DNA from: Enterobacteriaceae bacterium | GTDB taxonomy: Bacteria; Pseudomonadota; Gammaproteobacteria; Enterobacterales; Enterobacteriaceae | Direction of reading: 5' to 3' | Length of the DNA: 64,000 nucleotides | NCBI GenBank assembly: GCA_031253755.1 | Contig: JAIRVT010000075.1 | Location: 43,301-107,300, forward strand | In this document: piece after piece, positions 54,123 to 61,935 of the stretch | Position numbering within the stretch: the first letter of the stretch is position 1 | How the letters are laid out: the number at the start of each line of letters is the position of its first letter | Notes under the pieces: model-generated | Told to the model about the DNA's origin: nothing | The model's database searches: none | Seen by the model: the letters and a program-made list of their open reading frames with translations, nothing else | Program-made: the position numbers and the translations under genes

Positions 54123-55016
54123 TGTACGCCTCGTTATCATCAGGATAATAAATGAGTCTTAAAAGTATTATTATTGGTCATTGCTTGAAGTATTTCGTTG
54201 GGCCAACAAACTGCCTATCAAAACTGTCTACCAAAACTATCTATCAATAGATGGTACCTAAAATATAGGATAAGTTGAGTGTAAGCCTAACGATGTAAAG
54301 TCTATAACGAACTTAAAAAGTTACAAGTATTCTGTGATTATTAGCACGACATTTTTGAATTGACATTTACAATCATTATGGTTTTGTGACGTTAATTTAC
54401 AAAAAATAGCACTTACAGCGTATTGATTTTTCTTATGAATACCAATTTTGTAATAAAATTTGATAATTTAAAAAATTAAGATAACCACTGAGTTCATTCA
54501 CTGGTGACGGATGGAGTGTGTTTTTAACCATTAGTTTTGAGGCTATCGAATAAATAAAGACAACTCGAAACCCATAAAGTACACGCTGTCATTATTAATG
54601 CTTTCTTACAATCTGTATATCCATAGGAATATAGTGGAAATGGATTTTTTCCAGACTGATTAGATGCTAATAATGCTAAATTGTTACAACAAAATATATT
54701 TTTGGAGAATTAATAATTACCAGTATTATTGTTGGCCTAAAATATTATTGTTGCACCCCAAATATGCCCAATTTTTCAAAGCACTTCGCAAAAATTCACA
54801 TAAAACCGCTTTTTTCTCATTTAATGATTGGCAGAGGTAAACAGATTGCGTATGGTTTTAATTACTTGTTCTTGTTATCTATTAGATTAATAACAAACAA
54901 GAATATATATCCCATAAATTTCGAGTTGCATCGTGGGCAACAAAGAGGCAGCTTGCAAGATGATGGGTATAGCATGCGATATATACAAACAGGGTATAAT
55001 TCATGGAGGGAGAGAA
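54123..55016. other. 894-bp gap between ompA and sxy; no sulA
   Basis: The longest non-coding stretch here, very AT-rich. It should hold the long ompA 5' UTR and promoter (left part) and the sxy promoter (right part). An ERIC-like repeat lies at 54906-54970. sulA, which sits here in E. coli on the ompA strand, is not found in any frame; short frames present look random. Confidence 0.7.
54906..54970 (+). repeat. ERIC-type repeat, shortened, upstream of sxy
   Basis: ATATCCCATAAATTTCGAGT (left end) and GGGCAACAAAGAGGCAGCTT plus GATGATGGGTATAG (right part); the core is missing. It ends about 46 bases before the sxy start and is probably part of its leader or promoter. Confidence 0.75.
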
Positions 55017-55643
55017 ATGTTCTTATCTGGAGCTCGTTTTGATCAATTGAAACACGGTGTATCTTCATTGGGAAGTCTTAAGAAAAAATCTCAATTTGGT
55101 GGAGTTGGGCTGTCAATTGATGGTGTCTTATTTGCCCTGAGTTCTGAAGGAGAGCTTTATCTAAGAGGGAATAGTCATGCGGAGGTACTATTTAAAGCCA
55201 CAGGCATGGAAAAATTTGTTTACTCAAAAAGAGGGATTCCTGTCACTTTGCGATATTATCGGGTCGATGAGCCACTTTGGCAGGATCAAGAACAGTTATC
55301 TGAATATGTTAATTTAGCCTATCAATATACTCTGGATGATATTACCAGCAGAAAGAGCGCTCCTCTCAGGTTGAAAGATCTGCCTAATTTGGGAGTAGCT
55401 CTGGAACGCCAGTTATGGAAAGCAGGAATATCCCAAGTAGAAGATTTGCGTATGCTGGGAGCAAAAGCGACGTATATTAAGTTACAGAAAAACGGGAAGA
55501 AGACGAATATTAATGTATTATTTGCGTTAGCTGGTGCAATAGAGGGTTGCCATGTGGCGGTCCTACCAGAAGAATTACGTAATGATTTGTTACTCTGGCA
55601 CCAAGAGTTAGAATGCAATAATAATTCAGACCATCCTTTATAA
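55017..55643 (+). CDS. sxy: Competence regulator Sxy/TfoX
   Basis: Sxy/TfoX works with CRP at CRP-S promoters to induce DNA-uptake genes. The 208-residue product has the N-terminal TfoX domain (LKKKSQFGGVGLSIDGVLFAL, VTLRYYRVDEPLWQ) and the C-terminal helix-hairpin-like domain (LKDLPNLGVALERQLWKAGI, LRMLGAKATYIKLQ). The ATG at 55017 has a strong GGAGGGAG ribosome site; the frame is open to 54933 but that part is ERIC repeat. comEC/ycaI, a typical target, is in this window. It is convergent with yccS. Confidence 0.93.
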   Translation: MFLSGARFDQLKHGVSSLGSLKKKSQFGGVGLSIDGVLFALSSEGELYLRGNSHAEVLFKATGMEKFVYSKRGIPVTLRYYRVDEPLWQDQEQLSEYVNLAYQYTLDDITSRKSAPLRLKDLPNLGVALERQLWKAGISQVEDLRMLGAKATYIKLQKNGKKTNINVLFALAGAIEGCHVAVLPEELRNDLLLWHQELECNNNSDHPL

Positions 55644-55649
55644 ATGCAA

Positions 55650-55675
55650 TAGGGGCAATAAGCCCCTAATTATTA
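55650..55675 (+). terminator. Terminator after sxy
   Basis: TAGGGGC / GCCCCTA (55650-55656, 55662-55668), loop AATAA, followed by AT-rich sequence. It lies 6 bp after the sxy stop and may serve yccS too. Confidence 0.7.
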
Positions 55676-55727
55676 GGTAATTGTCTTTTTTAAAACATGT
55701 TTATCAATAATGGGAATGGATATTTTA

Positions 55728-57908
55728 TTATTCAATATGCCCTTGTTTGCTTATTTGTTTTTTTAATACAATTATTTCTGGTAATAATTCAATCAATAAT
55801 TTTACTTGTTGTAATATAAGCTGCGCTTTATGGTTGTCAGAAATAAGTTGATTGTTTCTTTTGAGTAGATGCTCTGAAATATTTTGCAAAGATGTATCAT
55901 CTATCACATCTTGTTGTAAAGCAAAATCAACATGCCTGATTGCATCACTCAATATCTCAATAATTATGGCATCATCAAGTTTATCTCGGTGTGCGCCTAA
56001 GGCAGAAATATAACTTAGCATTGTGTGATTAAGGCAGAGCAAGCGAAATGCCGTTTCCTGAGAAATACGGTGGTTTTTAGGCTCTGATGTCATATTAGAG
56101 AGCACTGACGCCAGTTCAGCATCACAATTGTGGGCATTTCGACGGGCAATCCTGTAATTCAGACAATTACTTTTGCCTTGATGATATTGCAGCAAAATAG
56201 CGCTGAGATAACGATAATTGGCATTCATTGTGCGAGCAATAACTTGTGGCAATTGGTGGAATTTCCAGTCGGGCCAGATAAAACTTACCGCGAGTAAGGC
56301 AATCCCACAACCGATCAATGTATCGATAATTCTGGGCAAGGCAATCTCAAAACCTTCCCCTAACAAGTTAAAGCTCAACAGGACCAGAAGCGTAATAAAC
56401 AGGGTCGCATGTGCATATTGAACATTACGGAAAGCAAAAAATAGGACACCTGAAATTACAATCAGCAGCAATTGCCCTTCGACAGAAGGCACAAGATAGA
56501 GAAGAGGCAAACCAATTAAAATACCGGCCAGAGTACCAATAACCCGGAGCGCTAATCGGCGTCGTGTTGCGCTATAGTTCGGCTGGCAGACAAATAGGCT
56601 GGTTAGCAAAATCCAATAACCACGTTGCAGATCAAATAGCTGAATGATCGTGTAGCCCGTACACAGAAGGACGGACATACGAACCGCATGGCGGAACAGC
56701 GCTGATTTTGGTGTCAGATTACTGCGGATACGAAACCAAATATCACGCCAGCCAGTTAAGGCTTCATCGGATAACTGAGTATCTTCTTGTTTATCATGAT
56801 ATTGGTGATCACTATGGGAGATATCTGGAGAAGATAAATATTGGTCAGAACTCAATCCAGCTAATTGAGCATCAATTGCCTGCAAATTTTTCAGTAAATT
56901 GTTAAAAGCGATAATATACGTTTCGGCTATTTTCTGGTTTTTCAATTTTGCCAGCGAATTATCGAGATAGTTAAAAGCACTCTCAAAACGTGAGCTATGC
57001 TGATATTGTTTGCGCAGAATAATGGCTTGTGAAACCTGTTCACAAGCATATGCCTGCATTGACAATAATCGTTGGAAACGAAACAGGATATCGCTATGGC
57101 GTAACGTTTCCGCTAATTTTTGATATTGAATATGAGATGAACTGGCTCGCTCGTGGATATCTTGGGCGACAAAATAATAGTGCAGTGCCTGGCGGGTTCC
57201 CTTTTGGCCTCGGTCGCCTTTCAAGCGGCTTAACAGTGTCATTTTGGCTTGATTGAATGTAGCGACTAATGTGCTGTTTGCCATGGCAACATCAAATACC
57301 GCCTGCTTATGCTCTTCTGCCCCAGAATCGGGATCAAACAGATTCGTTTTGGCATGGAGATAGGCAGAAAGTCGTTGATAACAACGGGTTAAATTTTCCT
57401 GTAATGGGCGAATGGGAAAAAGCAAATGCCCTGTCAATGTAAGCAGGTTATACCAAATAGCACCGGCGAGTAATAATAAAGGTTGCTGATACCAGACAGG
57501 AAATATAGATGCTCCGAGCATGGTATAAATAGCAATCAATAAAGCGCCGAAAGCGATAGTCGCATAACGTTGCCCCAAAGCACCGAGCAGGATGAAGCCA
57601 CAGGAAGAAATCGCTAGTCCGAGAATGAAAAACCACGGGTAAGGGAAAAGCAGAGTGATAGAAACAGAGGCAATCCAGAAAGAGATCAGAGTAATGGCAA
57701 GGTTGTGCAAGCGCCCAACTAATCGATCATCCAAATCTGTTAATGCTGCGGCAACAACGCCTAAAGTTAAGGGAATTGTGATTTTGGGGTCTTCTTTCAA
57801 TAACCAGGGAACAAGCGTGGTTCCTGTCAGCGCAATAACGATGCGAATATAATAGAGAACGTGACTGTTATATAAGAAATGGCGGGAGCCGGAAAAAAAC
57901 GTTAACAC
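55728..57908 (-). CDS. yccS: Inner-membrane protein YccS (FUSC family)
   Basis: A 726-residue membrane protein (E. coli YccS about 717-720). It has two sets of about five to six membrane helices (residues ~20-150 and ~390-520), each followed by a soluble helical domain, the layout of the YccS/YhfK and FUSC-type families related to p-hydroxybenzoate efflux proteins. No substrate is known. It is convergent with sxy and divergent from helD; yccF, between yccS and helD in E. coli, is missing. Confidence 0.92.
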   Translation of the reverse strand: MLTFFSGSRHFLYNSHVLYYIRIVIALTGTTLVPWLLKEDPKITIPLTLGVVAAALTDLDDRLVGRLHNLAITLISFWIASVSITLLFPYPWFFILGLAISSCGFILLGALGQRYATIAFGALLIAIYTMLGASIFPVWYQQPLLLLAGAIWYNLLTLTGHLLFPIRPLQENLTRCYQRLSAYLHAKTNLFDPDSGAEEHKQAVFDVAMANSTLVATFNQAKMTLLSRLKGDRGQKGTRQALHYYFVAQDIHERASSSHIQYQKLAETLRHSDILFRFQRLLSMQAYACEQVSQAIILRKQYQHSSRFESAFNYLDNSLAKLKNQKIAETYIIAFNNLLKNLQAIDAQLAGLSSDQYLSSPDISHSDHQYHDKQEDTQLSDEALTGWRDIWFRIRSNLTPKSALFRHAVRMSVLLCTGYTIIQLFDLQRGYWILLTSLFVCQPNYSATRRRLALRVIGTLAGILIGLPLLYLVPSVEGQLLLIVISGVLFFAFRNVQYAHATLFITLLVLLSFNLLGEGFEIALPRIIDTLIGCGIALLAVSFIWPDWKFHQLPQVIARTMNANYRYLSAILLQYHQGKSNCLNYRIARRNAHNCDAELASVLSNMTSEPKNHRISQETAFRLLCLNHTMLSYISALGAHRDKLDDAIIIEILSDAIRHVDFALQQDVIDDTSLQNISEHLLKRNNQLISDNHKAQLILQQVKLLIELLPEIIVLKKQISKQGHIE

Positions 57909-57998
57909 AATAACCTCATAAGAATTCCTGACAGTTTTGACATGAACGAACCGACATGAACGAATAGTTCAATAATCTTCAGGTATGGTGCTATTACA

Positions 57999-60116
57999 AT
58001 GGAACTAAAATCAACACCGATTGGTCAACGGCTTGCCCGGCATCCTTATAATCGGGTGCGTTTGCTTACTGCTGGCATTGAAGTCAGCGGTGACAAACAT
58101 CAGTATCTGATTCCATTTAATCAATTAATTGATGTTGAGTGTAAGCGAGGAATTGTTTGGGGGGAACTGGAATTTGAATTGCCTGAAGGAAAAGTTGTCC
58201 GTTTACATGGAACAGAATGGCAGCAGACACAGAATTTTTATCACTATTTGCTGAACGAATGGCAGGTATGGAGCGCTGAAATGAGTGAAGTCAGTGCCTC
58301 TGTGCTGGCTGAACAGATAAATAAAATTGATGAAATTAGGCAGCAAAACCGTTGGGTCAAAACAACTGAACTGGTTTTGTTACAACAACAAATTCAGGAA
58401 ACATTTCAATCAATTCCCCTGCCATTACAACGCATTGAACAATTTGAAAATTGTCGTGAGAATTATCATATTTGCCTGAATTGGCTGCATGAAGGAGAAA
58501 AAGTACTCAAACCTATCAACCAGCAGTGGGTTGATCGTATGCGGGAGCAATATAGTGAATTTTTTCAAACGATAGGTTTTCGGACTACAGGCGACAACTT
58601 ACCTTTCAGCCGGGCACAATGTCAGGCGGTAGTTAACGGTGAAAAATCCATATTAGTTCTGGGTGGTGCGGGGAGTGGAAAAACCACCGTTTTGATTGCG
58701 AGAATTGGGTGGCTATTATTACGCCAGCAGGCACTTCCAGAGCAGATTCTTTTGTTGGTTTCTGAGCAACAGTCAGCTGATGAAATAAATAAACACATTC
58801 AATTGCATTTAAAAACAAAAGAAATATCAGCGAGATCACTGCACGAACTGGCACTCAGCATTATCCGGCAAACCAGTAAGCATGTCCCTAAAATCAGTGA
58901 ATTGGAAGTTAATGCTCAAAAACGCCGTGATTTTCTGATTCGTGGGTGGAAAAAACAGTGCAACGACAAAAAAACACAGGCAAAAGGTTGGCGGGAATGG
59001 TTGGATGATGAATTAGGCTGGCAATTACCGGATGGAAAATATTGGAATGATCAACAGGTTCAGGTTCGGTTATCCAGCCGTCTGGAGTATTGGCTGAAGA
59101 TCATCAGAATACATGGAGGCAGCCAAAAGGAAATGCTGGGAAAAGCGCCTTCTTCATGTGCTGACCTTTTCCAAAAGCATATGCGCCTTATGGCTCCTTT
59201 GCTAACAGCCTGGAAATCCGCATTAAAAACACAGGGAGCGGTGGATTTTCCGGGCGTAATCCATCAGGCCGTGAATATTCTGGAAAAAGGGCGCTTTGTT
59301 AGCCCGTGGAAACACATTTTGCTAGATGATTTGCAGAATATTTCTCCACTAGGAGCCAAATTATTGGCTGCATTACGAGAGCAAAACAAACAAAGTTATC
59401 TTTTCGCGACAGGAGATGACTGGCAGGGTGCGTATCGATTTAACAATCTGGAATTGACCTTAAACACCCTGTTTTCTTCTTACTTTGGTGGTTCTCCTTG
59501 TGGTGATTCTCATCTTGGTGCAAGTGCTGAATGTATTCTGGATACGGTTTATCGTTTTAATGATCGCATTGGTGAAATTGCCAGTCTGTTTATTCAGCAA
59601 AATTTCCACCAGTTAAGTAAGTCATTCAGTAAATTAACTGTTCATCATGCAAAGAGTGGCAATAAAAAATCTGTTGTTATTTTGCCGGAAGAACAACTGG
59701 AAGTATTACTAAACAAAATGAGTGGTTATGTCACCAACCAAGAAACTATTTTATTATTAGCGCGTTATCATTACTTCAAACCGGATTTATTGAAAAAAGC
59801 GCTGACTCGTTGGCCGAACTTGAATATTCACTTTATGACGATTCAGGAATCGCAAGGGCATCAGGCGGATTACGTCATAATTTTAGGTTTACAGCAAGGA
59901 GAAGAAGGTTTTCCTTCTTCAGAAAGAAGAACCGTTTTGGAGCAGGTTTTACAGCCGAAAACTGAACACTTTTCTGACACAGAAGAGCGTCGGTTGTTAT
60001 ATGTTGCGTTGACAAGGGCGAAACAGCAGGTGTGGTTGATGCAGGCATCGAAAAAACCATCAGTATTTATTCAGCAACTTTCTCAATTGGGTGTTCCAAG
60101 CCAACGTAAACCCTAA
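57999..60116 (+). CDS. helD: DNA helicase IV homologue (HelD) with altered core motifs
   Basis: A 705-residue UvrD/Rep-like SF1A helicase (E. coli HelD 684). Walker A is intact (GGAGSGKT, residues 222-229). Motif II reads LLDDLQNIS (D443, D444, N447) where E. coli HelD has VDEFQDIS, so the catalytic glutamate is replaced by aspartate. The later TIHASKG-type motif reads TIQESQG, with Gln616 for His and Gln619 for Lys. GDDWQGAYRF and RRLLYVALTRAK are near normal. The reading frame is complete. It may have reduced or altered helicase activity; a sequencing error cannot explain several separate changes. The N-terminal HelD domain is present. Confidence 0.9.
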   Translation: MELKSTPIGQRLARHPYNRVRLLTAGIEVSGDKHQYLIPFNQLIDVECKRGIVWGELEFELPEGKVVRLHGTEWQQTQNFYHYLLNEWQVWSAEMSEVSASVLAEQINKIDEIRQQNRWVKTTELVLLQQQIQETFQSIPLPLQRIEQFENCRENYHICLNWLHEGEKVLKPINQQWVDRMREQYSEFFQTIGFRTTGDNLPFSRAQCQAVVNGEKSILVLGGAGSGKTTVLIARIGWLLLRQQALPEQILLLVSEQQSADEINKHIQLHLKTKEISARSLHELALSIIRQTSKHVPKISELEVNAQKRRDFLIRGWKKQCNDKKTQAKGWREWLDDELGWQLPDGKYWNDQQVQVRLSSRLEYWLKIIRIHGGSQKEMLGKAPSSCADLFQKHMRLMAPLLTAWKSALKTQGAVDFPGVIHQAVNILEKGRFVSPWKHILLDDLQNISPLGAKLLAALREQNKQSYLFATGDDWQGAYRFNNLELTLNTLFSSYFGGSPCGDSHLGASAECILDTVYRFNDRIGEIASLFIQQNFHQLSKSFSKLTVHHAKSGNKKSVVILPEEQLEVLLNKMSGYVTNQETILLLARYHYFKPDLLKKALTRWPNLNIHFMTIQESQGHQADYVIILGLQQGEEGFPSSERRTVLEQVLQPKTEHFSDTEERRLLYVALTRAKQQVWLMQASKKPSVFIQQLSQLGVPSQRKP

Positions 60117-60228
60117 ATTTAAGCATGAATAAGAACAGTGAAGAAGGCGATGGCTGTTTTGCCTTTCGCCGCCTTTCCCTGCTATAACTGCTAAGTGGTT
60201 TGAAAAAATAATGAATAAAAAGAAATGG

Positions 60229-60546
60229 TTAATTGCGTAACCTTGGGGCTAACAATTGGCTACGGATAGATTCAGCCAACTCATCCAGAGAAGGATGTTC
60301 AGGATGGTCATCTGATATTTCGTAAGTCAATTGTGCTTCTGCTAAATAGGTGTGAATCGGTTGCCCATCATCACCTTCCATTACAACGTGATACCAAGGT
60401 GCTGAACGTAGAGTTGCATTAGATGCAATATCATTTTCCTGCGGTTGCTCTAAAGAATATTCAGCATCAATATCTACAATAACACCCAAATAGCCTAGCA
60501 ACGTATGCCTTACTTGCTGGCCGATACCGAATTTGCTGGCGATCAT
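60229..60546 (-). CDS. hspQ: Heat shock protein HspQ
   Basis: A 105-residue cytosolic protein (same length as E. coli) starting [21 protein letters not shown] and ending LAPRLRN. HspQ binds hemimethylated DNA and is a specificity-enhancing factor of Lon. The start at 60546 (or the ATG one codon upstream) has GGAGGT 5-8 bases before it. A candidate sigma-32 promoter lies about 40-65 bp upstream. Between helD and hspQ, E. coli has mgsA, yccT and yccU, all absent here. Confidence 0.95.
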   Translation of the reverse strand: MIASKFGIGQQVRHTLLGYLGVIVDIDAEYSLEQPQENDIASNATLRSAPWYHVVMEGDDGQPIHTYLAEAQLTYEISDDHPEHPSLDELAESIRSQLLAPRLRN

Positions 60547-60867
60547 CATAGTCACCTCCAGAGAAATCTTGCAATTACTCTTATATAAGGGCGGTAAGGT
60601 AAATTTCAAGCGTACACCAGGCTGGACTCTTGTCTTCAGGATGGTATGTGATCACCATCTCATTATTCAGGTTAGCTGTTGTGTATATAAAATACAATGC
60701 TAAAAGTAGTTTCAATCTATCAATAAGTTTGTATCTAATTGATTTAAAGCTATTAAATAATGAAAGATAAGCATGCTCTGGCAACATTATCTACTCTGTA
60801 TTTTTAGGAATGATATTTTCGGAATATGTAACACAATTGTGCAATTTTGCCTGTAGGAGAAAGAAAG
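60547..60867. other. 321-bp divergent region, hspQ / acyP
   Basis: Contains the candidate hspQ heat-shock promoter (60583-60610) and the acyP ribosome site (AGGAGA, 60857-60862). rlmI, between hspQ and acyP in E. coli, is absent. A short minus-strand frame at 60581-60787 shows no family features. Confidence 0.6.
60583..60610 (-). promoter_or_regulatory. Candidate sigma-32 promoter of hspQ
   Basis: On the minus strand CTTGAAA (60610-60604), a 12-base spacer and CCCTTATAT (60591-60583) resemble the heat-shock consensus CTTGAAA / CCCCATnT. hspQ is a sigma-32 gene in E. coli. The -10 part is imperfect and the spacer slightly short. Confidence 0.5.
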
Positions 60868-61146
60868 ATGGTAACCCAAAGTATGACTATTCATGTTTAT
60901 GGGCGCGTGCAGGGCGTTGGTTTCCGTTATCAAACCTATCACTGGGCGAAGAAAAATAAATTACTGGGATATGTTCGCAATATGGATGATGGCAGTGTCA
61001 AAATAGTTGCTTGTGGCAGTGAGGAACAGATTGAAAAATTAATCCATTGGCTGGAGAACGGCGGGCCGCCCGGCTCTAAAATAGAACATTTCCAATCCCA
61101 AGTTTGTGAGGCAGAGGAGATGGATGATTTTAGCATCCGCCATTGA
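60868..61146 (+). CDS. acyP: Acylphosphatase
   Basis: A 92-residue enzyme (E. coli YccX 92) that hydrolyses acyl phosphates. The signature [14 protein letters not shown] has the catalytic arginine, and [16 protein letters not shown] follows with the catalytic asparagine. The ATG at 60868 follows AGGAGA; the frame is open from 60847. Convergent with tusE with a 15-bp gap; a small hairpin ATCCGCC / GGCGGAT (61135-61154) spans the stop codon. Confidence 0.95.
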   Translation: MVTQSMTIHVYGRVQGVGFRYQTYHWAKKNKLLGYVRNMDDGSVKIVACGSEEQIEKLIHWLENGGPPGSKIEHFQSQVCEAEEMDDFSIRH

Positions 61147-61161
61147 AGGCGGATGACACAT

Positions 61162-61491
61162 TCAGATACATTTCACGGGCTTTGGCAGACCGGCAATTTT
61201 AGTGGCTTGCTTTGCTGGCCCTTTAGGAAATAGGCGATAGAGATAACGGCTATTTCCTTTCTCTTCGCCATACTTTTGCGACATTGCTTTAACCAGCATT
61301 CGAATAGCGGGAGAAGTATTGAACTCTTCATAAAACTCGCGCACAAAGCGAATTACTTCCCAATGCTGTTCGGTCAAGGTGATATCTTCCTGTTCGGCAA
61401 GCAGTGGCGCCATAGTATCTCGCCAATCACTACTATTTTTCAGATAACCTTGGGCATCAGTTTCGATCTCACGACCTTCAAATACCAACAT
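61162..61491 (-). CDS. tusE: Sulfur relay protein TusE (DsrC family)
   Basis: A 109-residue protein (E. coli 109) that takes sulfur from TusBCD and passes it to MnmA for 2-thiolation of tRNA wobble uridines. The DsrC fold has [19 protein letters not shown], and the conserved penultimate cysteine (Cys108 in LPKPVKCI) accepts the persulfide. It adjoins the tRNA-Ser gene, as in E. coli; yccA, between them there, is absent. Confidence 0.96.
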   Translation of the reverse strand: MLVFEGREIETDAQGYLKNSSDWRDTMAPLLAEQEDITLTEQHWEVIRFVREFYEEFNTSPAIRMLVKAMSQKYGEEKGNSRYLYRLFPKGPAKQATKIAGLPKPVKCI

Positions 61492-61632
61492 AACTTTTTA
61501 ACCGCTCTTTAATGATGGTGGCAATTTAGCAAAAATCACCTTGATTCCCAAGAAAGATTGCCATAAATGCTGAATAAATACGCCAGTAAACAGTAATATG
61601 AGTGAATTATCATCAAACGAACACATAAGTGC

Positions 61633-61661
61633 TTTACATTGCCAGCGGTGATGTTTATAGT
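61633..61661 (+). promoter_or_regulatory. Promoter of the tRNA-Ser gene
   Basis: TTTACA (61633-61638), a 17-bp spacer and TATAGT (61656-61661), then a GC-rich discriminator (GCTCGGC), typical of stable-RNA promoters under stringent control. The start would be near 61668, 6 bp before the tRNA. Confidence 0.8.
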
Positions 61662-61673
61662 GCTCGGCATTGC

Positions 61674-61761
61674 GGAGGGGTGGCCGAGCGGCTGAAGGCA
61701 GCGGTCTTGAAAACCGCCGATGGGAAACCATCCGAGAGTTCGAATCTCTCCTCCTCCGCCA
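61674..61761 (+). tRNA. serT: tRNA-Ser (anticodon UGA)
   Basis: 88 nt with encoded CCA. The acceptor stem GGAGGGG pairs with CTCCTCC (one G-U), the D-arm has GCCGAGCGGCTGAAGGC, and the anticodon loop reads CTTGAAA with TGA as anticodon. A long serine-type variable arm follows (GATGGGAAACCATC), then the T-arm GAGAGTTCGAATCTCTC. Its place next to tusE matches E. coli serT. An integrase gene begins 174 bp downstream, so the 3' end is the likely island attachment site. Confidence 0.97.
61745..61761 (+). other. Probable attachment site (tRNA 3' end)
   Basis: P4-type integrases recombine at the 3' end of tRNA genes, restoring the tRNA. The intact 3' end here followed by the integrase gene marks this as the left att site. 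The distal copy is beyond the window, so the exact core cannot be set. Confidence 0.6.
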
Positions 61762-61777
61762 TCTACACTTCTCATAG

Positions 61778-61861
61778 CGTCTCCTGAAGTCTCTTTTTTC
61801 CAGTAAAATCAACGAATAACGACAAATCCACGTCTCCTAATATCTCCTAACGTCTCCTGAA
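61778..61861. repeat. CGTCTCCTGA direct repeats between tRNA and integrase
   Basis: One copy CGTCTCCTGAA at 61778-61788, then three units exactly 10 bp apart: CGTCTCCTAA (61831), TATCTCCTAA (61841), CGTCTCCTGA (61851). Spacing of one helical turn suggests binding of a protein array, most likely integrase arm-type sites. Confidence 0.7.
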
Positions 61862-61874
61862 AGCGACATGAAAT

Positions 61875-61924
61875 TGTGCATAGTTTTGTGTATAGTTTTT
61901 CCTATACACATCTTCCTATACACA
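61875..61924. promoter_or_regulatory. Four TGTGTATAG boxes upstream of the integrase
   Basis: TGTGCATAG (61875-61883), TGTGTATAG (61887-61895), CTATACACA (61902-61910) and CTATACACA (61916-61924). The middle pair is a perfect inverted repeat with a 6-base spacer. They end 8 bases before the start codons and overlap any promoter, so they are probably an operator for int. Confidence 0.65.
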
Positions 61925-61935
61925 AGGGTGAAATG

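Noticed and set aside
54764..55042. Plus-strand frame of 92 residues between ompA and sxy
   Set aside because: It runs through the ERIC repeat and into sxy, with no conserved features; not SulA.
60581..60787. Minus-strand frame of 68 residues upstream of hspQ
   Set aside because: It covers the candidate hspQ promoter and ends near its start; composition looks random.
61498..61812. Minus-strand frames across the tRNA-Ser gene
   Set aside because: They are translations of the tRNA antisense strand, a common artefact.
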